64,000 nucleotides of DNA, taken from Marinobacter excellens HL-55. Its GTDB lineage: Bacteria > Pseudomonadota > Gammaproteobacteria > Pseudomonadales > Oleiphilaceae. Positions 7,191-15,996 of the stretch are shown here, in pieces. Under the pieces are notes generated by a model. That model was not told the DNA's origin. It was given only the letters and a program-made list of their open reading frames with translations, and made no database searches. Position 1 is the first letter of the stretch. Each line of letters begins with the position of its first letter. A program made the translations under genes and the position numbers. Location: positions 1 through 64,000 of the forward strand of contig LJZQ01000006.1 in the NCBI GenBank assembly GCA_001314845.1, read 5' to 3'.

Positions 7191-7791
7191 AACTCCCTCG
7201 AGTAAACACCAACATCTCGTTGTTAGCCGGCATTGCATAATCTTCCCGCAGCACTAAACCCACAGACTCGGCCAACACCGACAAGTCGTCGATATCGCGA
7301 ATGCCCATGTGGAGCGCATTGGATTTCAGCGACAGGTCAAACGCCCGATTGCTTTCGCTGGTGAATTTGCCTTGGTGCATGAACGGCCCATACAGGCAAA
7401 ACGCGCCGTCTTCGGGCAGGCTTGCCCCGATGCCTTGGAACATCTGTTCTACTTCTGTCCACGCCATGATGTGGGCGGTGTTGGCGGAGAATGCCCATCT
7501 AAATTCTGGGGTAAGCCAAGGAGTGTTTCCCACATCCAGCTGACACATGGGGAGCATGTTTGGTAGTGCGGCTTGTTCCAGCCGGTCAATCGCCAGGTGC
7601 GCGGCTCTGGGGTGGTCCGTAGGTTGCCACTGCAGATGAGGTATGGCTGCTGCGAAATGCTCGGCGTGCTGACCGGTGCCAGTGCCTATCTCCAGCACGG
7701 TCCCCGGTGCGTTGAAGATATCGCGCAGTCTTTCCAGGATGGAGGCTTTGTTGTTTTCGCAGGCTTGGGAGAAGGGCAGGGGTGTGGTCAT
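7189..7791 (-). CDS. DUF938 class I SAM-dependent methyltransferase
   Basis: From the ATG at 7791 the protein has 200 residues and begins MTTPLPFSQACENNKASIL, the usual DUF938 start. The SAM-binding glycine motif is VLEIGTGTGQHAEHF. Later blocks (WQPTDHP, FSANTAHIMAW, LYGPFMHQGKFTSESN) are characteristic of the family. The substrate is unknown. The frame is open upstream to 7875, but those 28 residues do not match the family. It probably acts alone; the neighbours on both sides point the other way. Confidence 0.9.
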   Translation of the reverse strand: MTTPLPFSQACENNKASILERLRDIFNAPGTVLEIGTGTGQHAEHFAAAIPHLQWQPTDHPRAAHLAIDRLEQAALPNMLPMCQLDVGNTPWLTPEFRWAFSANTAHIMAWTEVEQMFQGIGASLPEDGAFCLYGPFMHQGKFTSESNRAFDLSLKSNALHMGIRDIDDLSVLAESVGLVLREDYAMPANNEMLVFTRGS

Positions 7792-7923
7792 AAATGGGGC
7801 GCGCTCGGTCACAGAGGCGAAACAGCTCCGCCTTTCTTGGCTCAATACGGTATCAAATAATTGAAGAAAACCCATTTCTTTGATCTGTGTCTACTCAATG
7901 GCCTTGCGCTCTGGCTCCTTAAA

Positions 7924-7939
7924 GATAACAATAGTTATC
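7924..7939. promoter_or_regulatory. Short perfect inverted repeat upstream of the DUF6746 gene
   Basis: GATAAC (7924-7929) and GTTATC (7934-7939) flank AATA, 38 bases before the ATG at 7977. The AT-rich palindrome recalls half of a Fur-type site but is too short to assign. It is a candidate operator for the secreted protein downstream. Confidence 0.35.
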
Positions 7940-7976
7940 GTTTGCGGTTGAATCAAATTATCATCAAGGAGTTGCT

Positions 7977-8351
7977 ATGAATCGGTTGAACAAAGCTGTT
8001 TCTGTCTTGGTTCTCAGTGCCTGCGCTACGGCGGCCACGGCCACTGAAAAGCCGGATCATTTCAAAGGAAAAGAGTCCAGGACCCTCCAGGAAGCTGTCG
8101 TCAACTTTGCTGAATATAACGCAAAGCTTGCCTATATTGTTGCTAAGGACGAACTCAGCGGAGCTGATATGGCAGAGGTGCATGAGCTGACTTACACCAT
8201 CGAAAACGCACTGGCGAAGATCAATGAGGCGACTGAAACGATGGCTGTGGATCTGGAAGAAGTTCACCTGGCCTCGGAATCCGCCGATGTGGAAACGGTG
8301 AAAAGCCGCGGGAAGAAATTTCTGGAAAGCGCAAAGATTCTGATCGACTGA
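7977..8351 (+). CDS. DUF6746-type secreted small protein
   Basis: The 124-residue protein has a clear signal peptide (NKAVSVLVLSACATAATATE, cut after ATA). The mature part is entirely helical and acidic (HFKGKESRTLQEAVVNFAEY at its start, helices to FLESAKILID at the end). This size and pattern fit the DUF6746 family of periplasmic helical-bundle proteins, whose function is unknown. An AAGGAG site precedes the ATG. An inverted repeat in the upstream region may control it. Confidence 0.75.
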   Translation: MNRLNKAVSVLVLSACATAATATEKPDHFKGKESRTLQEAVVNFAEYNAKLAYIVAKDELSGADMAEVHELTYTIENALAKINEATETMAVDLEEVHLASESADVETVKSRGKKFLESAKILID

Positions 8352-8390
8352 CTCCGGTTTATTGGCGCGTCCATTGGGCCGGCAGGGGCA

Positions 8391-9244
8391 TCATCGAACT
8401 GCCGTTTCAGGGTCAACGGGTAAGTGGACGTAGCGATTGATGATGGCGGCAAAGCTGCCGTCATCCTTCATCGATTGGAGCGCTCGATCAAAATCGGCTA
8501 CAAATGCAGAATTTACCGAGGCTTTGGAGAAAACAAAGTGTGCGGGTTTATTGGACACGATGAGTGGGCTGGGAGTAATGGTATCGGACAGGCCCAACTC
8601 CTGAATCTCGTGGAGCCCGGTTAGCCGGTTAGCTTGCTTGCAATCACGCCACCGATTCGATCGCGAGCAAGCATTTTCCAGAGGGACTCCCGGCGTGATA
8701 AAAACTCAATGTTTTTTTCGAATTCAGGATTCTGCAATAGCGCGCTGTATTCCTCGCTATAAGACACGTTGATTTGGGCCCCGAGTTTAAAACCGGAATC
8801 CAACAGTTCGGTCAGGCTTGTGGCATTAAAGGAGTTCTGCTCATCCTGCCGAATGAACAGAATGTTGGGAGACACCAGGCCAACCACGCTGGAATAACGA
8901 GCATATTGTTCCCGTTCGGCGGTTCGATAGGCACCAGACAACATATCCACCCGTCCCTCACGCAGCTCGCGGAGAGCTCTGGCCCATGGCAGTTTTTTGA
9001 AGACAAGATTGCAGCCCAGGCGCTCCATTGCTTCAAGACCCAGGTCAGCATCAATGCCAACCACTTGATCATTCCGGCCCATGAAATAGGGCGGGTCATT
9101 ATCCCAGCGCATAGTGATGTTGCAGTCGGCAAAGCTTGGCGTTGAAAAGTACAGAACAGACAGGAGAATCCATGCAGACTTGCGCAAAGCCGGTCCAGAG
9201 TAGCACTGGGCAATGGAGGCCCAGTTACTGCTTGTTGCCTGCAT
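8391..9244 (-). pseudogene. Periplasmic amino-acid-type binding protein (SBP_bac_3), frameshifted
   Basis: From the ATG at 9244 the protein has a signal peptide (SAWILLSVLYFSTPSFA) and a family-3 binding fold (MRWDNDPPYFMG, VGIDADLGLEAMERLG, LPWARALRELREGRVDML). The frame stops at 8621-8623 inside an exact 8-bp tandem repeat. Removing one repeat unit makes the reading continue as SKLTGLHEIQELGLSDTITP through to TGA at 8391-8393, giving 281 residues, a normal length. The gene is therefore interrupted by one small duplication. No ABC permease or ATPase is adjacent. As drawn, only a protein lacking its last ~70 residues would be made. Confidence 0.85.
8617..8632. repeat. 8-bp exact tandem duplication causing a frameshift
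   Basis: CCGGTTAG occurs twice without a gap (8617-8624 and 8625-8632). One copy fits the reading frame of the binding-protein gene; two copies shift it and create the stop. This is the type of product made by replication slippage. Confidence 0.85.
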
Positions 9245-9481
9245 ATTATGGTGCCGCCGTGAGAGGGAACGTAAATTAACATAGACCAAACCAGTTCCGT
9301 GAACAAAACCATCTGTCAGGGTTTTCGATGCAGTTTGGTGTAGTGGTCAAGCTTGCGGCGCAAGCATTCACGTTGAGCGGCTTTAGGGTGTGCCGGGCGC
9401 CTTAAAAGCGACTACGCTTTGGTCAGTGTGTGGAGCAGACGCGTTCCGGAGGAAGCCTGTTTAGAAGGAGAACAAAAGGGC

Positions 9482-10588
9482 ATGATCGGCGATCGCAGCG
9501 TAAAGGTGTTTTATGACGAAGTGATGCTCGGGCACCATCCGGAGGTGGATCTGCCTTTTATGCCCAGCCGGGTGGAAAAACGCGTGAGGTTTATTCTTCA
9601 GGGGCTGGATTTCAAATGGAGTTATCCGGAACACCCGGGGCGGCTGTCTGCCATCAAGGCGTACCTTGATGAGCATCCAATAACCGGCGTTCAGTTATGC
9701 GGCGGTGCGGCCCCGGCGACTTATGAGCAGTTAGCAAAAGTGCACACTTCCTCTTACCTCGACCATCTTTTTTCAATGGCGGGTAAGCGCGCCTGGCTCG
9801 ACAAAGACACCACGGCGGTGTCGCCGGAGAGCATCAATGCGGCCACCGCAGCGGCCGGTAACGCCATTGCTGCAGTGGAGAGTGTTGTTAAGGGTGATTG
9901 CCAAAGCGCATTCGCACTTGTGCGACCGCCTGGCCATCACGCCGAGCCGGTGCGGGCTCGGGGGTTTTGCCTGTTAAACAACGTGGCGATCGCTGCAGCC
10001 CACGCCCAAGCCAAACTGGGTTGTGAACGGATACTGATTATCGACTGGGACGCCCATCACGGTAACGGTACTCAGGATATCTTTTGGGCCGATCCGGATG
10101 TGCTTTTTTTCGACACCCACTGCGCAGCACCTTTTTACCCTGGGTCTGGTCATCTTGAGGAGGTGGGAGACGGTATGGGTGAGGGTTACACCATCAATGT
10201 GCCACTGCCCGAGGCCGCAGGCGACGTGGCCTTCGAGAAGGTGTTTCGCGAGATTCTGGTGCCGGCGGCGGATTATTTTGAGCCAAACCTTATTCTGGTT
10301 TCGGCCGGGTTTGATCCACACCGTAATGATATGGCTCTGAATCTGACCTACGATGGCTTCAGGGCGATCACGCGCATTGTTCAAAATATCGCCGACAAGC
10401 ATTGTGACGGCCGGCTGGCCATGGTTCTGGAGGGTGGCTATAACCTGACATCGCTGTCCAAAGGCGTGCACGCAGTGCTTGAAACCCTGGCGGGCGGTGA
10501 CGTTCCGGAGATCCGGGAGGTGGGCGTTAAAGAGGTAGAAGAGGCCGAGGAGTTTCATCGCTCGGCCTTCCGCGATCTTGAGGAGTAA
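9482..10588 (+). CDS. Histone-deacetylase-family amidohydrolase
   Basis: From the ATG at 9482, behind a GAAGGAGA site, the protein has 368 residues. It carries the arginase/deacetylase-fold motifs in order: RPPGHHAEP (charge-relay histidines), DWDAHHGNGTQ and FFDTHCAAPFYPGSG, SAGFDPHRND (metal-binding Asp and His), and LEGGYNLTSL. Bacterial members (HDAH, acetylpolyamine amidohydrolase) remove acetyl groups from polyamines, lysines or acetoin-related compounds using zinc. The protein is cytosolic. A GTG upstream at 9419 gives extra residues unlike the family. It is followed 50 bases later by slyD. Confidence 0.92.
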   Translation: MIGDRSVKVFYDEVMLGHHPEVDLPFMPSRVEKRVRFILQGLDFKWSYPEHPGRLSAIKAYLDEHPITGVQLCGGAAPATYEQLAKVHTSSYLDHLFSMAGKRAWLDKDTTAVSPESINAATAAAGNAIAAVESVVKGDCQSAFALVRPPGHHAEPVRARGFCLLNNVAIAAAHAQAKLGCERILIIDWDAHHGNGTQDIFWADPDVLFFDTHCAAPFYPGSGHLEEVGDGMGEGYTINVPLPEAAGDVAFEKVFREILVPAADYFEPNLILVSAGFDPHRNDMALNLTYDGFRAITRIVQNIADKHCDGRLAMVLEGGYNLTSLSKGVHAVLETLAGGDVPEIREVGVKEVEEAEEFHRSAFRDLEE

Positions 10589-10638
10589 CCGCCGACACCG
10601 GTTATAATGGCTGACTTCCACACGTCACAGAGAACCTT

Positions 10639-11118
10639 ATGCCAATCGAAAAAAATCAGGTCGTCTTGTTTCATTACAGTGTCAAGGATGAACAAGGTAA
10701 CGTAGTTGAGAACTCCCATGGGGGCGAGCCCAATGCTTACCTGCACGGCCACGGCGGCATTATCCGAGGCCTGGAGGAAGCCCTGGAAGGTCGAGAGGCC
10801 GGCGAGAGCTTCAGCGTTACCGTCACGCCGGAAAAAGCCTACGGTCCGCGCAAACCTGACGCAGTGCAGCGCGTGCCGATCAAACATTTGATGGGCGCCA
10901 AACGCTGGAAGGCTGGCATGGTGGCTCAGGTGAAAACGGAGCAGGGCCCACGGCATGTGGTTGTGGTTAAGGTTGGCCATAAGTTTGCGGATGTCGACAC
11001 CAATCATCCGATGGCTGGCAGAACCCTGACCTTCGATATTGAAATCATCGAAGTACGCCCCGCCGACCCGGAAGAACTAGCGCATGGCCACGCTCATGGG
11101 CCGGGTGGGCATCATTGA
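10639..11118 (+). CDS. slyD: FKBP-type peptidyl-prolyl isomerase SlyD
   Basis: The 159-residue protein has the SlyD design: a split FKBP domain with the insert-in-flap chaperone domain (KAYGPRKPDAVQRVP to FADVDTNHPMAGRTLTFDIE) and a His-rich metal-binding tail (HGHAHGPGGHH). SlyD catalyses proline isomerisation, chaperones folding and supplies nickel to metalloenzymes. The tail here is short compared with E. coli. It lies 18 bases upstream of radD and may share its mRNA. Confidence 0.95.
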   Translation: MPIEKNQVVLFHYSVKDEQGNVVENSHGGEPNAYLHGHGGIIRGLEEALEGREAGESFSVTVTPEKAYGPRKPDAVQRVPIKHLMGAKRWKAGMVAQVKTEQGPRHVVVVKVGHKFADVDTNHPMAGRTLTFDIEIIEVRPADPEELAHGHAHGPGGHH

Positions 11119-11136
11119 CCGATTAAGCCCGGTAAC

Positions 11137-12915
11137 ATGAATGCTCCTTTCAAGCTCCGCCCCTATCAGCAGGAAGCTGTCGACGCCACGCTGAGCCATT
11201 TCCGAAAATCCGATGACTCTGCCGTCATCGTGTTGCCAACCGGTGCCGGTAAAAGCCTGGTCATCGCCGAGTTGGCCCGTCTTGCCCGGCGCAAGATTCT
11301 GGTGCTGACTCATGTCAAAGAGCTGGTTGAGCAGAATCACGCCAAGTACCAGAGTTATGGGTTAGTGGGCGGAGTCTTCTCTGCTGGGCTGAAGCGCAAG
11401 GAAAATCGGCATCAGGTGACCTTTGCCAGTGTGCAGTCGGTATCGGCGAATCTGGATCAGTTCCGGGATGAGTACTCGTTGGTCATCATCGATGAGTGCC
11501 ATCGGGTCAGTGGGGAGGAGACGAGTCAGTATCAGCGGATCATCGAGCTGCTCCGGCACCAGAATGATTCCCTGAAAGTGCTCGGTTTGACCGCCACCCC
11601 CTATCGCCTGGCCATGGGGTGGATCTACCGCTATCACTACCGGGGTTTTGTTCGCGGTTCCAGTGACGAACAAGACAAGCCATTTGTGCACTGCATCTAT
11701 GAGTTGCCGCTGAGTTACATGATCAACCGCGGTTATCTCACAAAGCCTGAGTTGGTCAATGCGGCCTTGGCGCAATATGATTTCTCGGCGTTGACTCAGG
11801 ACCGCTTTGGCGAATACGCCGAGAAAGACGTCAATCAGCTGCTGAGTAGGCATAAGCGTGTGACCCGCGCCATCATCGAGCAAGTGATGGCGCTTGCAGC
11901 CGAGCGCCAGGGCGTCATGATCTTTGCGGCTACCGTGGAGCACGCGCGGGAGATCACTGGCTATTTGCCGGAGCACGAAACCGCCCTGGTGACCGGCGCG
12001 ACCGATCTCAAAGAGCGGGACCTGCTGATCCAGCGCTTCAAGCAGCGGCAGTTGAAGTATCTGGTGAACGTGTCTGTGCTCACCACGGGTTTTGATGCGC
12101 CCCACGTGGATTTCATTGCCATTCTTCGCCCTACCCAGTCAGTCAGCCTCTATCAGCAGATGGTAGGCCGTGGGCTTCGCCTGGACGATGGCAAGCAGGA
12201 TTGTCTGGTGATGGATTACGCGGGCAACCATGTGAACCTGCACCACCCGGAGGTAGGAGAGCCAAAACCAAATCCCGACAGCGAGCCGGTGCAGGTGTTC
12301 TGCCCGAGCTGTGGTTTCGCCAACATCTTCTGGGGCAAAACCGACAGTGAAGGGCGAGTGATCGAACATTACGGCCGCCGGTGCCAGGGATTGATCGGTG
12401 CCGTGGAGGGGGATGAACCAGCTGGGCTAGGCCAACGCCCCGAACAGTGCGATTACCGTTTTCGGTTCAAGGCGTGTCCCCATTGCGGTGCCGAGAATGA
12501 CATTGCCGCCCGTAACTGCAATCAATGCCATACAGCCATCATCGATCCTGATGATCAGCTTAGAGACGCCCTGAAACTCAAAGATGCCATGGTGATGCGT
12601 TGTGCCGGCATCACGTTACGTGTCGATGCCAACAAACTGAAAATCACCTATCACGGGGAAGATGGCGAAGAACTCGGCGAGTCATTTGACTTCAGTAAAC
12701 CGGCACAGCGCACCGTATTTAACAGATTGTTTGGACGTCGCTTCGCGAACAGCCAGTCTCCAAAAGCCTTCAGCAGTGCGAACGAGGTGCTGGAGATGCA
12801 GAGCCTGTTGCCAGCACCGGACTTTGTGATTGCGCGTAAGCAGAAGCATTATTGGCAGGTGCAGGAAAGGGTTTTTGATTATCGGGGACAGTTTCGGAAG
12901 GCGAATGAAGCATGA
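11137..12915 (+). CDS. radD: DEAD/DEAH-box helicase RadD-like
   Basis: The 592-residue protein matches RadD (YejH) in length and order: an N-terminal [12 protein letters not shown]-motif region, Walker A LPTGAGKS, a DECH Walker B (VIIDECHR), GLTATPYR motif III, then helicase domain 2 with [12 protein letters not shown] and [10 protein letters not shown]-terminal zinc-binding region has CPSC, CPHC and CNQC pairs. RadD is an SF2 ATPase that helps repair DNA crosslinks and double-strand breaks and works with single-strand-binding protein. A two-way terminator follows. Confidence 0.93.
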   Translation: MNAPFKLRPYQQEAVDATLSHFRKSDDSAVIVLPTGAGKSLVIAELARLARRKILVLTHVKELVEQNHAKYQSYGLVGGVFSAGLKRKENRHQVTFASVQSVSANLDQFRDEYSLVIIDECHRVSGEETSQYQRIIELLRHQNDSLKVLGLTATPYRLAMGWIYRYHYRGFVRGSSDEQDKPFVHCIYELPLSYMINRGYLTKPELVNAALAQYDFSALTQDRFGEYAEKDVNQLLSRHKRVTRAIIEQVMALAAERQGVMIFAATVEHAREITGYLPEHETALVTGATDLKERDLLIQRFKQRQLKYLVNVSVLTTGFDAPHVDFIAILRPTQSVSLYQQMVGRGLRLDDGKQDCLVMDYAGNHVNLHHPEVGEPKPNPDSEPVQVFCPSCGFANIFWGKTDSEGRVIEHYGRRCQGLIGAVEGDEPAGLGQRPEQCDYRFRFKACPHCGAENDIAARNCNQCHTAIIDPDDQLRDALKLKDAMVMRCAGITLRVDANKLKITYHGEDGEELGESFDFSKPAQRTVFNRLFGRRFANSQSPKAFSSANEVLEMQSLLPAPDFVIARKQKHYWQVQERVFDYRGQFRKANEA

Positions 12916-12956
12916 GGCCGTTTATAGACCATCCCGTATGAATTTTCGTTTAGCAA

Positions 12957-12990
12957 TAAAAAAGGCAGCCTGAACAGGCTGCCTTTTTGA
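12957..12990. terminator. Bidirectional rho-independent terminator
   Basis: AAAGGCAGCCTG (12961-12972) pairs with CAGGCTGCCTTT (12975-12986) around a 2-base gap, with an A-run before and a T-run after. It serves radD from the left and the cold-shock gene from the right. Confidence 0.92.
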
Positions 12991-13009
12991 GTCACGTATT
13001 GGCTGTTAT

Positions 13010-13216
13010 TTACAGGCCAATAACGTTCTCTGCCTGTGGGCCTTTTTGGCCTTCGGTCACGCTGAATTCAACTTCCTGGCCTTCGGCCAAGGTCTTGAAT
13101 CCGCCGCCCTGAATAGAACTGTAATGAACAAAAACGTCTGCACCGCCTTCACGAGTAATAAAGCCGAAACCTTTTGCTTCATTGAAGAACTTAACGTTGC
13201 CTTTAATTGTAGACAT
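13010..13216 (-). CDS. Cold-shock protein (CspA family)
   Basis: The 68-residue protein has one cold-shock domain with RNP1 (KGFGFITRE) and RNP2 (VFVHYSSI). It binds single-stranded RNA and DNA and melts mRNA structure. The ATG at 13216 is preceded by AGGATAA; the open frame upstream to 13240 does not fit the family. A long untranslated leader region lies upstream, as is usual for csp genes. The gene ends at the shared terminator with radD. Confidence 0.96.
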   Translation of the reverse strand: MSTIKGNVKFFNEAKGFGFITREGGADVFVHYSSIQGGGFKTLAEGQEVEFSVTEGQKGPQAENVIGL

Positions 13217-13558
13217 AATAATTATCCTGATTTTGATCAATAATGTGCTGTCAAAAATCGTTGTGATGTTTGCTCAGCGATATGCGGGAAATAAAAAACG
13301 TGCAGGGTCAAAAACAGGACGAGAAGTATGTCAACTCAAAAGGTCTTATTCGTGAAATGCTTTGCTAAATCTTTCCAACGACGATCACACTACGCTAATT
13401 AACAGGCTGTGCATAGCATAGTATTAAATTGTTTTTGGGTTGCCCGGGCGGAGGGGGTCCACAGCGCTTAAATTTCACTCCGAACAATTTTTTCCTGTTT
13501 CGGATATAATGCGCGGTTCAGATTGGCGACCAAGCCAACTGTTGACCTGGAGAGCACC
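13217..13558. promoter_or_regulatory. Intergenic leader region between the cold-shock gene and the 53-aa gene
   Basis: This 342-base AT-rich stretch holds no gene I can support. On the minus side it is probably the promoter and long leader of the cold-shock gene, a feature that controls csp translation in other bacteria. On the plus side TATAAT at 13505-13510 is a likely -10 element for the 53-residue gene. No box can be assigned with certainty for the csp promoter. Confidence 0.5.
13505..13510 (+). promoter_or_regulatory. Candidate sigma-70 -10 element
   Basis: A perfect TATAAT lies 49 bases before the ATG at 13559, inside GGATATAATGCG. The -35 region is poor (GAACAA near 13482), which suggests an activator or an imperfect promoter. 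Confidence 0.45.
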
Positions 13559-13720
13559 ATGAGTAAGAAACCCGTAAAAGCGACATTGACAACTGCCATG
13601 ATCGAAGAGCAAACAGCTGCTTTTTTGAAGTCTGGTGGGGTTGTCGAGCATGTGGTTAAAGGTAAGAGTGGGCAATTTGCGTCTCCAGGGACGAAGCAGA
13701 TTAACCTGAAATCCAGCTAA
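13559..13720 (+). CDS. Small hypothetical protein (53 aa), weakly SutA-like
   Basis: The 53-residue product is basic and helical at the start (MSKKPVKATLTTAMIEEQTA), then carries FLKSGGVVEHVVKGKSG. The FLxxGGxVxxV pattern resembles the FLARGGKVQEV segment of the Pseudomonas SutA transcription regulator, but the acidic N-terminal tail is missing. I give this only as a possible relation. Start choice follows a TGGAGAG site. It stands alone between the cold-shock gene and a broken DUF4399 gene. Confidence 0.6.
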   Translation: MSKKPVKATLTTAMIEEQTAAFLKSGGVVEHVVKGKSGQFASPGTKQINLKSS

Positions 13721-13775
13721 AAACCGGTCTCGCGGCGGTGCTTCACGATCGAACTCAGGTGATATCCTGAAAGGT

Positions 13776-13819
13776 AACCTACCATTAGGGAGTGGTTCAC
13801 TCACTTGAAGGAGTAGGTT
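13776..13819 (+). promoter_or_regulatory. Structured leader of the DUF4399 gene
   Basis: AACCTAC (13776-13782) is complementary to GTAGGTT (13813-13819), which touches the start codon, and GAGTG/CACTC lie inside the loop. The ribosome site GGAG falls within the would-be hairpin, so the leader could restrict translation. This is a structural guess. Confidence 0.3.
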
Positions 13820-14252
13820 ATGAACACGATCAACAACACACAGCGTTTTGCCTTTGGTTTGATCTTCGCTGCATCGATGGTTGCCGGTGCTCATGCCGCG
13901 ACACCGGCGCCTGATGGAGCAGCAGTGTATTTTGTCACGCCATTGCATGGGCAGACGGTGAGTTCTCCGGTTACCGTACGGTTTGGCCTGGAAGGCTTGG
14001 GCGTTGCACCGGCCGGCGTGGAGCGAGAAAACCGGACACCATCACTTGCTGGTTAATGTAGACGACTTGCCGGCACTGGACACACCAATCCCAGCGGATG
14101 AGCGCCACATTCATTTTGGCGGCGGGCAAACCCAGACCACTTTGGAGCTGCCTCCGGGTGAGCACACCCTGCAACTCCTGGTGGGCGATCACCTTCATAT
14201 TCCCCATCAGCCTCCCGTTATGTCTGAGAAGATCACCATTACGGTGGAGTAG
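13820..14252 (+). pseudogene. DUF4399 secreted protein, frameshifted by 4 bp
   Basis: The ATG at 13820 opens a signal peptide (FGLIFAASMVAGAHA) and the DUF4399 start (AAVYFVTPLHGQTVSSPVTV, ending GLEGLGVAPAGVE). After GAG at 14021-14023 four extra bases shift the frame, which then stops at 14056. The second frame carries the rest: KTGHHHLLVNVDDLP, HIHFGGGQTQTTLEL, and HTLQLLVGDHLHIPHQPP. Taking the four bases out gives one 142-residue protein joined as GVEKTGHHHLL, the family's usual wording. DUF4399 proteins are periplasmic and His-rich, of unknown function. Confidence 0.88.
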
Positions 14253-14498
14253 TAGTCCGCAGTGGCACTCCCGGATGGGTGTATGGATGCTGGATGATCG
14301 GAGTGGATTGGTTTCGCTTTGAATAGATTTACCCCGATTCTCGCCGCTTTTGGTGCGTCGAATTAATTTACATCCTCATTTTCCTGTTGATTCAATTTAT
14401 TGATTTTATGGCAGCAGATCCAGGCTTTGCATTTAGACCGGCGTTACCCGGAGTGGTCCGGGCACAGACGGTACAGGTCTCTGAACCTGCAACCATCC

Positions 14499-14520
14499 TG
14501 ATGACTGGTCTCAGTCATCA
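14499..14520. terminator. 8-bp inverted repeat next to the tenA stop
   Basis: TGATGACT (14499-14506) and AGTCATCA (14513-14520) form a stem with a 6-base loop just beyond the tenA stop codon. No T-run follows. The 271-base gap from 14253 shows no gene; a GATTTACCCCGA tract near 14326 vaguely recalls the REP-like tracts at 576 and 3473. Confidence 0.4.
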
Positions 14521-14523
14521 AGC

Positions 14524-15192
14524 TTAGTCACTCAAGTTTAACCCCATATCCCAGAAGTCAATTTCCAGCCGGGTAGCGTCCCGGAATATCCGGGTGAGTT
14601 GTATGAACCGGGCCGGCGTGACGTCCGCCAGGCGTTCGTCCAGCCAGCGGATCTCTCCCTGCATGGCGCTCTGGAACTCGTCGCTTTCGTACATGGCGAT
14701 CCAGGCGTCGTAGGGGTTTGCGTCACCCCGAAGGGTGTCTGCCCGCTGGTTAAGCCAGTTGGCGATTTCTCCGTAGCCAACCATGCAGGGCGATAATGCC
14801 ACGTGTAGATCCAGCAGGTCGCCGCGGTTGCCGGTGTCCAGTACGTACCGGGTGTAGGCCAGGGTGGCGCGGGCTTCGGGCAGGTTGTTGAGTTCCTGCT
14901 CCGAAATTCCCCATTCCTTGCAATAGCTGATGTGTAAGCCCAGTTCGGTATCCAGAATGGCCAGTAGCCCATCCTTGGCTTGCAGGAGGTCTGCCAGGGT
15001 TGGGCTTTTGTAAGCGGCCAGGGCATAGGCCCGGGCAAACTGGATCAGGAACAGATAGTCCTGCTTCAGGTAGTGCTGGAAGGCTTCCGGCGCCAGCGAA
15101 CCATCGCCAAGCTGCGTTACAAAGCTGTGCTCGATGTAGTCCCGCCACTCGTCAGGGCAGGCGTTTTTGAGGTCTTCGAACCGGTAGGACAT
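14524..15192 (-). CDS. tenA: TenA-family thiaminase II
   Basis: From the ATG at 15192 the protein has 222 residues of the all-helical TenA fold. The nucleophilic cysteine sits in SPCMVGYGEIANWL, with the conserved tyrosine/glutamate pattern LKQDYLFLIQFARAYALA near the start and FWDMGLNL at the end. TenA releases aminopyrimidine (HMP) from thiamin breakdown products, so it serves thiamin salvage. No other thiamin gene is in the window. The frame stays open to 15270, but the chosen ATG fits the family length. A GST gene lies 46 bases upstream in the same direction. Confidence 0.9.
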   Translation of the reverse strand: MSYRFEDLKNACPDEWRDYIEHSFVTQLGDGSLAPEAFQHYLKQDYLFLIQFARAYALAAYKSPTLADLLQAKDGLLAILDTELGLHISYCKEWGISEQELNNLPEARATLAYTRYVLDTGNRGDLLDLHVALSPCMVGYGEIANWLNQRADTLRGDANPYDAWIAMYESDEFQSAMQGEIRWLDERLADVTPARFIQLTRIFRDATRLEIDFWDMGLNLSD

Positions 15193-15238
15193 TAAAACTC
15201 CATCAAGGCTTTGTTGGTCGCTCTGAACCATGCCTTCT

Positions 15239-15907
15239 TCAGGCAAAATCGTATTCGCCACCTTTTTCAAGCGCGGTCTGGTATGCCGGTCTTGAGTGCA
15301 CGCGTTCTACCCAGGCTGTGATGTGTGGGCGATGGCTGCCAACGATTCCCCGGGCTACGGATGCTTCCAGCGGGAAGCTCATCTGAATATCCGCCGCGCT
15401 GAGATTGTCTCCCAAAAACCAGGTGTTCTTCGCCAGGTGGGCTTCCACAAAATCAAGATGCGTTTTGATCATGGGGCCGATGAAAATCTGGTTCGTTTTA
15501 TCGGCAATGCCTTTTGCAACGGGCTTGATAAAAAACGGCATCGGGCTGGTTTTTACTTTCTCGAACACCAGTCGCATCACCAGCGGCGGCATCAAAGAGC
15601 CTTCGGCATAATGCATCCAGTACGTGTAATCCAGCCAGGCCTGACCACCGCCTTCGGGCAGCATGGTGTCTTTGCCGTAGGTGTGGGCAAGATATTCGAT
15701 AATGGCGCCGGACTCTGCCACCACCAGATCACCATCGGTAATCACCGGTGATTTGCCCAGAGGATGTACCTTCTTGAGACTTGCCGGTGCCAACATGGTT
15801 TCGGCATCGCGCTCGTAATACTTGATTTCGTAGGGTACACCCAGCTCCTCCAGCATCCAGAGAACGCGTTGTGAGCGGGAATTATTGAGGTGGTGGATTG
15901 TGATCAT
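15239..15907 (-). CDS. Glutathione S-transferase
   Basis: The 222-residue protein has an N-terminal thioredoxin-like domain (SRSQRVLWMLEELGVPYEI, the HPLGKSPVITDGD cis-proline loop and VVAESGAIIEYLA, which binds the gamma-glutamyl group) and a helical C-terminal domain with LSAADIQMSFPLE. This pattern is typical of bacterial GSTs that detoxify electrophiles or reduce peroxides. The substrate cannot be told. It is probably transcribed with tenA downstream. Confidence 0.92.
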   Translation of the reverse strand: MITIHHLNNSRSQRVLWMLEELGVPYEIKYYERDAETMLAPASLKKVHPLGKSPVITDGDLVVAESGAIIEYLAHTYGKDTMLPEGGGQAWLDYTYWMHYAEGSLMPPLVMRLVFEKVKTSPMPFFIKPVAKGIADKTNQIFIGPMIKTHLDFVEAHLAKNTWFLGDNLSAADIQMSFPLEASVARGIVGSHRPHITAWVERVHSRPAYQTALEKGGEYDFA

Positions 15908-15996
15908 GTAGCAACTCCGTTCGCTGTGAAAATTCAGAAGGTGTAATTAATAGGGCGAAAATGGCTGTTTGGTTCACCATGCCCAGTCGGATCGGT

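Noticed and set aside
4392..7881. AAGAAATGGGTTTTC shared near 4392-4406 and 7867-7881 on the minus strand.
   Set aside because: A repeat of about 15 bases is expected by chance in a window of this size.
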